DNA of 64,000 nt from Diploptera punctata (GCA_030220185.1 JASPKZ010007797.1:3206001-3270000), one strand, 5' to 3'; counted from the first letter of the stretch, positions 44,930 through 55,447 are shown. Notes: generated by a model not told the origin, from the letters alone. Translations and numbers: made by a program.

Positions 44930-45678
44930 GATTTGGAAGAAACAGGTCTACAACAGATCAGATTTTTAGTATAAGACAGATTTTAGAAAAGAAATGGGAA
45001 TATAGGCCTAATGGTACTGTACATCAACCATACGTAGACTTAAAAAAACATACGATTCAATTAAGAGGGAGAAGTTATATAGTATCCTGCTGGAGTTCGG
45101 AATTCCTAAAAAGTTAGACTTATACGAATGTGTTTAAATGGCACAAAGAGTAGGGTGCGTGTAGCAAACAGTATTCGGACACTTCTCAAATTCAGGAGAT
45201 GTACTATCTCCTCTACTATTTAATTTTGTACTAGAGCATGCCATTAAATCTTTAGAGGATGAGGAAAGCCTACAACTCAATGGTATTAATAAGCTGTTAG
45301 TTTATGCTGATGTTGTAGTACTATTGGCCGATAGCGAGGAGATACTAAGGGCCAACACGCACACACTACTGAGTAACACTAAGAAATTGGGACTGGAAGT
45401 AAATATCAATAAAACTAAATATATGGTCACACATACATTCTGTAATGGAAATGGACAGCTAATGAAAAATGAGGAAAATTTTGAGGAAGTGGCTGAATTC
45501 AAATACCTAGGAGCAATAATCACAAACAGGAATGAGATGCACAATGAAATTAAACATAGGCTCAATTCTGGAAATGCGTGCAATTATGCATTACAGAGAT
45601 TCTTGATTTCCCAACTCCTTTCAAAAAGCGTTAAAATGAAAATATATAAAACTATTATTCTACCAGTTATATTATATG
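44930..45678 (+). pseudogene. LINE-A reverse transcriptase remnant
   Basis: Blocks in order: CGFGRNRSTTDQIFSIRQIL, a VDLKKTYDSIKREKLYSIL stretch, LLEFGIPKK, then a frame change and a damaged GDVLSPLLFNFVLEHAIK-type block, and LLVYADVVVLLADSEEIL. The second Asp of the usual YADD is Val here (45305-45320), so the enzyme would be inactive. The open frame 45324-45719 continues LSNTKKLGLEVNINKTKYMV and EFKYLGAIITNRNEM. TAGGCCTA at 45003-45010 adds two codons in frame. Confidence 0.8.
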
Positions 45679-47079
45679 ATTTAAATTTAGAACTTTTTAA
45701 GTATGGGGAACTGCCTTGAAAGAGAAACTATTAGAACTTTTAACAATATTTGGCATTGTCTTAATATTCCAACGGATTGGGAAACGGGTCTAGTAATTAA
45801 TATACATAAAAAAGGTCAGAAAAAACAAATGTGATAACTACCGAGGCATTACCTTACTCCCAACTGCATCTAAATTATATGCCAAACATAATTATAAAAT
45901 AAGTTATCAGTAAGTACTGAAACATTTTTGGAAGAAGAACAATGTGGATTTAGAAAAGGGAGGAGCACTATAGATGCAATATTATACCCTGCAAACAAAT
46001 TATGGAAAAAAGGAGAGAATTTAATCTCCCACTGTACATTCCTATTTATAGATTATGGAAAGGCCATCTGATAATGTAAACCGCGATAAACTTTGGCAGA
46101 TACTGCATGAAGAACATATACACTCACATGTAATACGAGCCATACAAAGCTTATATCAAAATTCTAAAATCAAAATTAAATTACCAGATGGAGAAATTAC
46201 AGAACACATAAACACAGGCAAAGGTGTTCGACAAGGATGTGGACTATCTCCACTCTTATTTAATATATATATTAACAGAATAGTGCAAGAATGGAAACAA
46301 ACAGTAAACAGTGGAATTTCAATAACTAGGAATAAAATAATTCAAACAATATTATATGCTGATGATCAAATAATATTATCAGATTCCGAAGATAGCTTAC
46401 AAATAGCAGCATATCAATTATTCAAAATTGCCAGCAAATATAATATGAAAATTTCCACATCAAAATCCCAAAACAATGGCAATGTGTGGAAAAAACATAC
46501 AACGGGTGAAAATTGAGATTGATGGAAAAATTATAGAACAAGTGTCAGATTTCTCTTACTTAGGAAGTGTATTTGCAGAGTATAAGAGTGACATTGATTC
46601 AAAATTACAAAAATATAATAAAATGAATGGGGTAATACGAAGACATTTTGGTAAACAGATGAGGACAGAGACAAAACTAAGATTACATAACGTCACATCA
46701 AAAGCTGCTCTAAAATACGGAAGTGAAATTTGGATTTTAAATAAAGAAACTCTCATAAACTTCAAGTAAGCCAAATGCGCTTCTTACGATCATTGTTAGG
46801 AGTTAATAGACTGGATCACCAAAGGAACACTACTATCAGAGGAAAACTTGGAGAGTAGCAAGTTTAAATGAAGATATCCAAAAATACCAACAAGAATGGA
46901 AAAAATCATCTGAGAAGAATGGCAAGAAATAGACTTCCAAAATTGGCATTCCAATATACCCCAACTGGACATAGGGACCAAGGAAGACCAAAACATCGGT
47001 GGAAAGATCAAGACCATCTTCGCTAGGTTTACCGTACAGGCCACATGGCCTAAAACGAATTTGTTCATGATGATGATGA
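45679..47079 (+). mobile_element. LINE-C copy inserted in LINE-A, 12-bp target duplication
   Basis: ttatattatatg at 45667-45678 and 47080-47091, which is LINE-A text. 1,401 bp, 5'-truncated before the RT core. 3' end has the hairpin caggccacatggcct and a (GAT)n tail at 47067-47079. Confidence 0.95.
45930..46768 (+). pseudogene. LINE-C reverse transcriptase, frameshifted
   Basis: EEEQCGFRKGRSTIDA lies in the first phase near 45930-45980. Frame 46055-46516 holds GVRQGCGLSPLLFNIYINRI and YADDQIILSDSEDSLQ, with both catalytic aspartates present. Frame 46476-46769 then gives VSDFSYLGSVF and ALKYGSEIWILNKETL. At least two frameshifts. The core is well kept but cannot be read through. Confidence 0.85.
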
Positions 47080-47287
47080 TTATATTATATGGGTGCGAAA
47101 ACATGGACTCTTACGTTAAGGGAGGAAAGGAGATTACGAGTATTTAAGAATAAAGTTCTTAGGAAAATTTTTGGATCAAAGAGAGATGAACAGACAGGAG
47201 AATGGAGAAGACTGCTTAACAGTGAATTACATGGTCTTTATAGGAAGCCAGATATAATGAGAACAGTTAAGTCTCGTAGACTGCGTT

Positions 47288-47778
47288 AAGCTGAAAATAT
47301 ATAAAACTATTATTCTACCAGTTATATTATATGGGTGCGAAACATGGACTCTTACTTTAAGGGAGGAAAGGAGATTACGAGTATTTGAGAATAAAGTTCT
47401 TAGGAAAATTTTTGGACCAAAGAGAGATGAACAGACAGGTGAATGGAGAAGACTACATAACAATGAACTACACGGTCTTTATAGGAAGCCAGATATAATA
47501 AGAACAGTTAAGTCCCGTAGACTGCGATGGGCAGGACATGTTGCGCGTATGGGGAATGAAAGACGTGCATGGAAACTTCTTGTAGGAAAGCCAGAAGGAA
47601 AACGCCCAGTTGGTAGACCAAGAATGAGGTGGGAGAACAACATTAACTATGATTTGAGGGAAGTAGATTATACAGGGAATGATTGGAAAGCATTAGCTCA
47701 GGATAGGGATGTATGGAGAGCTTATGTCCGTGCGGCCATGAACCTACGGGTTCGATAGTGCCAGTGAGTAAGTAAGTA
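47288..47778 (+). mobile_element. LINE-A inserted in LINE-A, 10-bp target duplication
   Basis: agactgcgtt at 47278-47287 and 47779-47788. The 491-bp insert is a nearly undamaged 3' end: one frame runs from the CETWTLTLREERRLRVFENK region through GHVARMGNERRAWKLLVGKP and RPVGRPRMRWENNI to RAAMNLRVR, then gtgagtaagtaagta. It is in better condition than its host copy. Confidence 0.95.
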
Positions 47779-48160
47779 AGACTGCGTTGGGCAGGGCATG
47801 TGGCACGAATGAGGAATGAAAGACATGCATGGAAGCTTCTTGTAGGAAAACCAGTGGGAAAACGCCCAGTTGGTAGACCAAGAATGAGGTGGGAGGATAA
47901 CATTAACTATGATTTGAGGGAAGTAGATTATACAGGGGATGATTGGAAAACATTGGCTCAGGATAGGGATGCATGGAGAGCGTATGTTCGCGCTGCCATG
48001 AACCTATGGGTTCGATAGTGCCAGTGAGTTAGTTAGTTAAAATAGTATATTGCGATATAAGTGAAGTAAGCACTTGTTACTGATCGAGAAAAAGTGCGCC
48101 GAGTTTTTTTCAATTTTCGAGATCTGTTACGTGCTTATGTCATGCGTATTGCATACTATT

Positions 48161-48648
48161 TTTTGGTCGATGTGACTAATTTTTATTAAATATAGGCCTA
48201 GTAATAAATGAATTAAAATATTGGTTGGATGTAAATGACTTCTATGAGAAAGAAACATTTGGTGATCGTTGCTATGTAGCTTTTCATTTGTTTTATTATA
48301 AGCAAGGATTGTTGGCTGTGGAGACATTTTTGTATGTAGTAGCGTGATTAGAATCTGTTTGATAATTTTATATGGAAGGAGTCATGGTAGATGATAGAGA
48401 AATTGAAGAAGCCTGGAGAGTGGGATGTTCTGCATTAATTCCGGATAAGTCTAAAAAAAGGTACAAGTTAGTGTACAAAACATTCAAGAAGTGTTTTATT
48501 TTACTTACCAAACGTGTGCTTTTTGAGTCCATATCAGCATTGCGATTTCTTTTGTTTGCATAGCAACCAGGTTAGCTGTGGGAACGTTGACTTACTTCCA
48601 GTAAAAACAATATTGGTAAGTATAAGAAATTAGTCACATCGACCAAAA
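48161..48648. mobile_element. 488-bp terminal-inverted-repeat element carrying a short frame
   Basis: Perfect 22-base ends: ttttggtcgatgtgacta plus attt on the left, its complement on the right (48627-48648). TAGGCCTA at 48193-48200 lies just inside. It carries the frame 48372-48563. No transposase recognised. Confidence 0.75.
48372..48563 (+). CDS. Short frame resembling the start of a tyrosine-recombinase-like protein
   Basis: 63 codons with a real ATG (48372). MVDDREIEEAWRVGCSALIP and DKSKKRYKLVYKTFKKC recall the N-terminal SAM-like core-binding segment of Crypton-like tyrosine recombinases and related insect proteins, where a LIPxKSxxxY...F pattern precedes a Trp. Here the expected Trp is Cys, and after KTFKKC the frame becomes hydrophobic (FILLTK, ALRFLLFA) and stops. 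Either a first exon whose continuation is elsewhere, or a truncated captured fragment. The catalytic domain is absent. Confidence 0.35.
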   Translation: MEGVMVDDREIEEAWRVGCSALIPDKSKKRYKLVYKTFKKCFILLTKRVLFESISALRFLLFA

Positions 48649-48686
48649 CAAATATTGTAAGTACAGTTTGCTGTACGTACGTCCAC

Positions 48687-48918
48687 GGCAACCCGACCCG
48701 ACTTCCTTCAAAACATATCAGTACTTACAAACTTAAAAAAAATTTTGAACAATAATAATTTTTTATTGTAAAATACTAAATAGTTATACGGTTTTTGGGC
48801 ATATTGATGTTTTATTTACTAGATAAATTTTTAGTTCTAGAATCCTTCTATAGTAACCCAGTACAAATTTTCATGTCTTAGCCTATGTTTGGCATGAAGT
48901 CGGCACGGGTTGTCATGA
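48687..48918. repeat. Imperfect inverted-repeat unit
   Basis: ggcaacccgacccgacttcc on the left and, in complement, gacaacccgtgccgacttca on the right, continuing for about 30 bases with about 80 percent match. Confidence 0.55.
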
Positions 48919-49116
48919 TTCAATCGCAATAATATTTGTTATTTGAGTTATTAAGGTAAAACAGAAAAAAAAATAGTGAGTATGCTATTTGATTTTGTGA
49001 AAAAAAAATTCTTTATATCTTGGGAATTCCTAATACACACAAAGGAAGAAGAGCTCTTATCCACTATAACGTGAAAAAATACGAGGAAAACAGTAAAATG
49101 TAGGCCTAATTATTAA

Positions 49117-49314
49117 AATTGAGTTAGATTTAACAACTTACCTCATAGATTATAGATTTCTTAAATACTAGTTTCAATACATCTACTTATCATTCTTAAT
49201 TCCATCTAACTGTTGAATTTATGGTTGGCGATCTTGTAGGCGGGGGTAGATGTATTGAAACTAGTATTCAAGAAATCTACATCTATGAGGTGAGTTGTTA
49301 AATCTAACTCAATT
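49117..49314. repeat. 198-bp long-armed palindrome
   Basis: Arms of about 68 bases, over 90 percent matching: aattgagttagatttaacaa on the left with its complement on the right, and gtttcaatacatctac at the inner end. The loop is about 62 bases. TAGGCCTA is at 49101-49108, 9 bases before the left arm. Confidence 0.85.
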
Positions 49315-49463
49315 AATTTATTAACTAAAATAAACCTCATGGTGTCACTTCCTTTAAATATTAAAAGTAATTAAATATAAAGAATTAATATATCTCTTAT
49401 ACATATATAATATATAGGCCTACTGTACAATTAATAAATTATATATAGCCTATATATATATAT

Positions 49464-50363
49464 ACTAGCGTACCCGGCAGACGTTGTCCTGCCCGAACGT
49501 TCAATTCTCATGTCATGGGCGGACGATAAAAATATGTTACTTTTTTACCATAAAATTCAGCAATTAGTACATAATTAGATATTATTAAATAAGTTCGCAA
49601 GAAAACCTCTTACAGCCTTCTGTTGTAGCTCAACAAGTGTGAATGATGACGTCACATAGTCATGAACATTAGAATTGTACCCTCCTTTGCAGGTAAGTTA
49701 AGAACCGTCATATAACAGTTATATTAGAGTGAAAAAAAAAAAAGATAAATTGATGAGAGGGAGTCAAAACAGTTTTTTTTTTTCAGCTAGATTTCATTTC
49801 TGACCCACTGTGCACCGGTCCCCATACTGGCCGACATTCCATGAGAAAAATTTCTTCCCTCGTCCCGTAATTCTGAGCCAAGACTTCTTGCCTTAACCAC
49901 TCGGCTACGGCGCGAGACTCTTGGTATCATTGAAAGACAAAAATGGCTATTGTGAGTTATCCGTAAGAGATGAGGGACTCTTGGTATCAATGAAAGACAA
50001 AAATGGTTTTTGTGAGTTATCCGTAAGAGATAAACATATGCTGTCGGGGACTTTTTTGTAGAGCTTTTTGAGATATTCAATTCTGTGTACATTAATTTTG
50101 TGTATTTGTTATGGTTTAGGCAGCGGTAACCATTTAAGCGTCCAAAGAGCTACTTTTCTCACGTTTTCCACTACAAAGGGCGATTTTTAAGAATGTAGGA
50201 GTTGAGTATCACAACTCTCTTATAGCCTATGTTCATCCCGGGAATCTCCTGAACATTTTTCAAAAAACCCCATCACAATCGGATCAACGGTATGGCCGCG
50301 CATAAAGTACGAACAAACAAACATACAAACAAACAAACATTAATTTTTATATATAAGATATAT
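49464..50363 (+). repeat. Repeat L, long copy with a SINE-D scrap inside
   Basis: Starts actagcgtacccggcagacg after a (TA)n run, includes ttgtcctgcccgaacg, two near-identical tandem segments around 49921-50035 (tcttggtatcattgaaagac), then ttcatcccgggaatctcctg and a polar end aacaaacaaacattaattt. 49797-49917 is a SINE-D head in complement. No coding frame recognised. Confidence 0.7.
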
Positions 50364-50695
50364 TGTCCACCGCTGTGGTCTCGAGGTAGCGTGCTGCCTT
50401 GTCACGCAGCGGACCCGGGTTCGATCCCCGGTGGGGGCAGTTTTTCTGGGTGAGGTTTTTATCGGGGTTTTTCCTCACTTGTAAGACAAATGTCAGGAAA
50501 ACTTTAAGGCCCAAACGGTCCCCGAAATCATATGGCCATCATCGTTATCAATATCATCATCATCATCCTCATCCTTCACCGGTGTGGAAAGCAACGGGAA
50601 GCTACCACACCTACAATTCCCTAGTAAAGCTGCAAGCATAGCATGAAAATGATTGCAGTGAAGGACCTGCCTTCGGGCAGAATTACTATGGATGG
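50364..50695 (+). mobile_element. SINE-1 copy
   Basis: Full-length head and tail (ggttcgatccc; ctgccttcgggcag; actatggatgg). The atatat flanks on both sides are low complexity. It lies at the end of repeat L. Confidence 0.92.
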
Positions 50696-50721
50696 ATATA
50701 TATATATTTTTTTTTCCCCCA

Positions 50722-50870
50722 TTCCATTAATTTAGTTTAACTTCTCACCTTAAAAGTAATTTTAACTGCCACATGTCCTGCCCATCATGAGACTTAGGCC
50801 TAACTGTTCTTATTACATCTGGTTTCCCATGAAGATCATGTAACTCACTGTTATGTGGACTGCGTTATGC
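50722..50870 (-). mobile_element. SINE-2 tail joined to LINE-A
   Basis: 50722-50765 is a SINE-2 tail (agtttaacttctcacc). 50766-50870 is LINE-A in complement (gtcctgcccatc, gttcttattacatctggttt). TAGGCCTA at 50795-50802 splits the LINE-A text gacttaactg. Confidence 0.65.
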
Positions 50871-50984
50871 AACAACCGACTACGCGCCATTATATCAGTT
50901 TCGATAAAAATAATCAATCTTCACTATTTATTTAAAAATTATTTATAATCTTCACTATTATTTATTATCACTATCTATTGTGGG

Positions 50985-51305
50985 CGCACGCCGTAGCGTA
51001 GCGGTTAAGGCGCTGCGCTATAAGCCGGAAGGTCGAGGGTTCAAGTCCCAGTGGGGGGTCAGGATTTTTAAACTGACCCAAACCTTCTGGCGGCGCTATG
51101 GCTCTGGGTCGACTCAGCCCCTAACAGAAATGGGTACCAGACGCAGAAATGGGTACCAGACGCTTGTTCTGGGGGTAAAGGCGGCCGTCACGCAAGGCTG
51201 ACAACCCGACTTACATCAAGTGCCGATTGTCTAGAAAAAGTGGGAACCTTAACCTCCTACTACCCCAAGGGCCTCCTGAGGCCTGTAGTGGGATCACTTT
51301 ACCTT
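50985..51305 (+). mobile_element. SINE-E copy with internal duplication
   Basis: Head gtagcgtagcggttaaggcg and B box ggttcaagtcc. The phrase agaaatgggtaccagacgc is tandemly repeated at 51127 and 51146. The other end is ggcctgtagtgggatcactt. Confidence 0.88.
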
Positions 51306-51319
51306 TTTTTACCATTTAT

Positions 51320-51655
51320 TTATTGTAGCGCCAAACTAACAATACTGGATATTGTAAGTTAGTTTCCTCGTTTGACAGTTATGCATCAACAATCTAAGAG
51401 CGGGAATATTTGGTGCTTAGCTGCATGATGTAATATTTACATGAGCATTTATGAAGATCTGGTTTCATAGCCGTTTCTTGCAAAACATAGAATCTCTGAC
51501 AGGACTGTTGGCGTTTCATTTTCTTTAATAATAAGACTATATTTAAAGATTTGATGCTAAAAGTGTGTATGCACTTACTTCATGAGCCAGTGCTATAGAT
51601 GACATCAAAGTTTCAATTTTTTTAATGGCGCTTAGCCGATTGATGCATAATATAC
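51320..51655 (-). repeat. Repeat I, copy 2
   Basis: Reverse complement of 17905-18250; see tgtagcgccaaactaacaat, gatctggtttcatagc and cacttacttcatgagcca. About 75-80 percent similar by eye. Confidence 0.75.
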
Positions 51656-51659
51656 TCCA

Positions 51660-51832
51660 TGTAGTATCCATTTACCTGTGTATTCATTTGTCTTTGGTCC
51701 AAAAATTTTCCTAATAAATTTATTCTCAAATACTCGTAATCTTTTCTCCTCCCTTAAAGTAAGAGTCCATTTTGCATCCATATAATGTAACTGGGGGAAT
51801 TACAGTTTTATATATTTTTAGTGTCCACTGCG
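51660..51832 (-). mobile_element. LINE-A, block left of SINE-1
   Basis: tctttggtccaaaaattttc and tcctcccttaaagtaagagt, interrupted at tatttttagt and resuming at 52140. Confidence 0.85.
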
Positions 51833-52132
51833 CGCTGTGGTCTCGAGGTAGCGTGCTGGCTTGTCACGCAGCGGGCCCGGGTTCGATCCCCGGCCAGGAC
51901 AAGTTTACTGGGTGAGGTTATTTTGGAGGTTTTCCTCACCTTTAAGACAAATGTCAGGAAGCTTTGAGACCCAAACGGTCTGAGAACATCACCATCATCA
52001 TCCCACGGTGTGGAAAGCAACGGGAAGCTACCACTCCTATAATTCTCTAGTAAAACTGCAAAGCATAGCATGAAAATTATATGATTGCAGTGAAGGACAT
52101 GCCCTAGGGAGGAACACTGTAGAATAGAATAG
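51833..52132 (+). mobile_element. SINE-1 (AATAG-tail variant) inserted in LINE-A
   Basis: ttttagt at 51826-51832 and 52133-52139. Head with gtccactgcgcgctgtgg and ggttcgatccc. 3' end is gaacactgtagaatagaatag instead of the ATGG-type tail, and the terminal hairpin is eroded. Confidence 0.88.
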
Positions 52133-52139
52133 TTTTAGT

Positions 52140-52290
52140 TTAAATTTTTTGTGATAGGTTAGGATGACAAGAGTCCCTGTAAATGTTGCTGCTAGCGAAA
52201 GAGTTCAGTTCTAGATACTGTATCCTGTTCAATTCTTTTCCTCGATGCCCATTAGTTACTGCAGCACCCAGGTACATGTGCAAGAACAGG
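52140..52290 (-). mobile_element. LINE-A, block right of SINE-1
   Basis: ggatgacaagagtccctgta continues the same minus-strand copy; decays after about 52200. Confidence 0.7.
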
Positions 52291-52696
52291 TCTGTATTAT
52301 ACATAACAGTAATCATAAACTGTAATGTGTATCTGTAATGGACTGGAGGATCATTAAGTGTAAATGCACTACTTGTTCACAGGCGATAAAGGCAGATTCA
52401 CTTGTCATAACACATTTGGATTTCTTCAATAACCATTCTTTTCATGTTTCTAATTCAAACATAAAGGTTCATAGACTCTTTACAGCTTATTTCTGTCCTG
52501 AAACTTGTTTTCATAAATACTATATTATATTACCTCCATTACATCTAATTTCAACAAGACATAAGTTCAACTAACCAACTCCTAGCACCATCTTTTTTTT
52601 ATCATTTCTTCTTGTTTTACTTTATAGTTTTACCTTTTTGTTAAACCCTGTTTTCTTTCTTGTTTTACCTTTTTGTTAACTTTCTGTTGTTGTTAC
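52291..52696. other. No gene seen
   Basis: Frame 52338-52574 has no recognised motif; the tract 52590-52690 is T-rich. Confidence 0.45.
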
Positions 52697-52829
52697 ATAT
52701 AGACATAAGGACAAGACACACACCCAGACCCAAGGAGGAGATTAAAAATCCCCTACCCCGCCGGGAATCGAACCCGGGACGACAGAGTGGAAGGTAGGGA
52801 TTCTACCGACTACGCTACGGCGACGGACA
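52697..52829 (-). mobile_element. SINE-F copy 2
   Basis: acacacccagacccaagg, aatcgaacccgggacg and ctaccgactacgctacgg match 18520-18626, with an intact B box ggttcgattcc in complement. It abuts a LINE-A end at 52830-52905 (gaacccataggttcatggcc). Confidence 0.85.
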
Positions 52830-52983
52830 CCATCGAACCCATAGGTTCATGGCCGCGCAGACATAACCACTCCATACTTCCCTATACTGAGCTAATATTG
52901 GATATTCTATGCCACCGTGCTACCTGTGAATTTACGATCGGAGAATAAGTGACTGCTAGCTTCGTGTTGGCCTATGTGATAAC

Positions 52984-53874
52984 TAGTGCTCGGAAGTTGA
53001 GGACTTATAAATACCTATAAAAGACCTTTAAAAATACCTGAAAACTGGAAAAAGGACTTCAATAATTTCTCGTGGAACAAAATTGTTTGGAAAAGTCTTT
53101 AGAAATAAAACTAGATAGTGTTTTTAAAGTAGGCCCCTAAGTTGGAATTGAGATCAGACTCTGCAGATACTTGAATTATACAAATAGTATAAATGTGTCC
53201 ACCGCTGTGGTCTCGGGGTAGCGTGCTGTCTTCTCACGCAGCGGGCCCGGGTTCGATCCCCGGTAGAGACAGTTTTTCTGGGTGAGGTTTTATCGGGGTT
53301 TTTCCTCACCTGTAAGACAAATGTCAGGGAAACTTTAAGGCCCAAACGGTCCCCGAAATCATATGGCCATCGCAATCATCATCATTCATATTCATCTTAG
53401 GTTAAGCTTAGGATTAGGGACTCTCCTGGCGCACCATTATCATCACCCATCATATCATCGGGGCAACGTAACCCCGCCTTCCAGGCGCCCCAACCTCAGA
53501 AGTGGGTTACAAGTACGCCATGCCAGGAGAGATACCAGGAATGTCGAAAGACAAACGTGGGGCATTTGAAAAAAAAATAATAATAATTTCTCGTGCAACA
53601 AAATTGTTTGGAAAAGTCTTTAGAAATAAAACTATATAGTGTTTTTTTAAAGTAGGACCCTAAGTTGGATTTATACAAATAGTATAAATGTACGAGTCAA
53701 AAGAAGGTAAAGTTTCAAAAAAGCCGTCAACACCTAAAAAGGTCAGAAAAAGGACGAATAAAACCCAGCATTTTCTGGCCTACATTGACCCAAAATGTAT
53801 CTATACTCGTATTATGTGGTCCTCGTCTTCAGACATAAAATAAAAAATGGCATTTCCTCAACTTCTGAACCTTA
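52984..53874. mobile_element. hAT-like non-autonomous DNA transposon, 891 bp
   Basis: 8-base target duplication gtgataac at 52976-52983 and 53875-53882. Ends tagtgctcggaagttgagga and, in complement, taaggttcagaagttgagga, imperfect inverted repeats. 8-bp duplication is the hallmark of hAT-type elements. There is no transposase frame. Inside lie a SINE-1/SINE-K chimera and a ~115-140 base direct repeat flanking it. Confidence 0.8.
53197..53540 (+). mobile_element. Chimeric SINE: SINE-1 head with SINE-K tail
   Basis: 53197-53375 is SINE-1 (B box ggttcgatccc, tcctcacctgtaagacaaat, accgt-type cggtccccgaaatcatat). After about 53385 it becomes SINE-K tail: gggactctcctggcgcacca, atcggggcaacgtaacccc, gccttccaggcgccccaac. 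Flanked by copies of ttctcgtgSaacaaaattgt at 53063 and 53587. Confidence 0.75.
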
Positions 53875-54324
53875 GTGATAACACATGTTCCCGCTAGAGC
53901 CAATTGCCAACATGTTTACTCGCATATGAGGTAATTCTATCCCAGGAGTCTTCGAACATTACTGGGCAAGTTAGTATGATAAAATGGACAAGTTAGTGTT
54001 AGTTTTGGCAAATTAAGGTAAGAAAATGGGCGAGTTAGTAAACCAGATTAGTTTAGCGTTCACTTCTTTGTTTTTGTGAAAGTTGGTTATATTGTCAGAG
54101 CAAAGACTAATACAGATTTTACATTGCAAATATGGTGATTTTAGGTTCTCGGAGTTCAACTTATCACTATATTTTAAGGATTTTTCACAATTGTTTGGGG
54201 GAAAAGTCAACGTAACTTATATATTTCTCTCGGGTAATTATTATCGCACAGAAACAATAAATTGTCTGTTTTTCCGTTTTTATTTGAATTTATGTATACT
54301 GGCATAGAATCCCCATAATATTGT

Positions 54325-54750
54325 CCAATAATTCCCTGTGAATTATACAAATCATGGTTAATGTTAGGACATACTGGGAGCATTCTCTTTGCATTTTCAA
54401 CAAAAGTTTCGAAGAACCTCTGCTGATCGCAATCTACGAGATTTAATTGTTCTTATTATATCTGGCTTCCTATAAAGACTATGTAGCTTACTGTTATGTA
54501 GCCTTCTCCATTCACCTGTCTGTTCATCTCTCTTTGGTCCAAACATTTTCATAAGAAAATTTATTTTCAAATACTCGTAATCTCCTTTCCTCCCTTAAAG
54601 TAAGAGTCCATGTTTCGCATCCGTATAATATAACTGGGCGAATAACAGTTTTATATATTTTCAGTTTAACGTTCTTTGAAAGGAGTTGGGACTACAAGAG
54701 TCCTTGTAATGCATAATAGGATGTATTTACAGAATTGAGCTTATGTTTAA
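54325..54750 (-). mobile_element. LINE-A 3' region, degenerate
   Basis: tataaagactatgtagctta, ctgtctgttcatctctcttt, tactcgtaatc and gtaatgcataatagg in the usual order. The extreme 3' end is degraded. Confidence 0.8.
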
Positions 54751-54759
54751 TAATAGTGA

Positions 54760-55035
54760 TATTATTTTTAAATGGCACTATAGCCCAATAAGGACCTCCG
54801 CCTCCTCCAGACATCCCTCTCCATAGAAAGCCTTTCCCAATGATTTGACAATTTTTAAGATCCTGCCATCACAATCGCACCACCTATCCTTATGTCTTCC
54901 TCTTAATATGGTTCCTTGAGGCTGTGAATAGAAGACTTGTTTCACATTCCAATTACTTAACATTCTGTTAATATGTCCAATCCACCTCAAACGTCCAAGC
55001 CTTATGTTTCAGACAATATCGAGATCTTCTAATTC
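54760..55035 (-). mobile_element. LINE-F 3' fragment
   Basis: Frame 54990-54778: MRWIGHINRMLSNWNVKQVF then QGTILRGRHKDRWCDC. Similar layout to 7790-8056. Confidence 0.65.
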
Positions 55036-55109
55036 TATATTATATCAATGTAAGTAGGTCTACTCAACCTGTGAAAGACCAACTTAAAAGCTAATCCAAC
55101 TCAATTTAA

Positions 55110-55435
55110 TGTCAACCGTTGTGGTCTCGAGGTAGCGTGCTTCCTTGTCACGCAGTGGGCCCGGGTCCAATCCCCGGTCGGGGCAGTTTTTCTGGGTGAG
55201 GTTTTTATCGGGGTTTTTCCTCACCTGTAAGACAACTGTCAGGAAAACTCTAAGGCCCAAACGGTCCCCGAAATCATATGATCATCATCATTATCATCAT
55301 CATCATCCTTCACCGGTGTGGAAATCAACGGGAAGCTATCACACCTACAATTCCCTAGTAAAGCTGCAAGCATAGCATGAAAATGCTATGATTGCAGTGA
55401 AGGACCAGCCTTCGGGCAGAATTACCACGGATGGA
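55110..55435 (+). mobile_element. SINE-1, complete copy, 12-bp target duplication
   Basis: aactcaatttaa at 55098-55109 and 55436-55447, perfect. 326 bp from tgtcaaccgttg to accacggatgg. B box is changed (gggtccaatcc), so its promoter is probably weakened. Confidence 0.95.
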
Positions 55436-55447
55436 ACTCAATTTAAG

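Larger units (their letters stand above)
44893..48036 (+). mobile_element. LINE-A, longest copy, containing two later LINE insertions
   Basis: Perfect 15-base duplication ttaaaatagtatatt at 44878-44892 and 48037-48051. LINE-A sequence is 44893-45678, 47092-47287 and 47789-48036, about 1.23 kb in total. It starts in the RT fingers (CGFGRNRSTTDQIFS), passes the active-site block and ends in gagttagttagtta. Two elements sit inside it, each with its own target duplication. Confidence 0.95.
52906..54310 (+). repeat. Repeat H, copy 3, interrupted by a hAT-like element
   Basis: 52906-52983 (gtgactgctagcttcgtg) and 53883-54310 (tgttcccgctagagccaatt to tttgaatttatgtatactgg) are the two halves. Copies 1 and 2 are uninterrupted at the same place. 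Confidence 0.75.

Noticed and set aside
47549..48018. Short intact frames as a host gene family
   Set aside because: They are the repeated C-terminal end of LINE-A with retrotransposon tails and target duplications.
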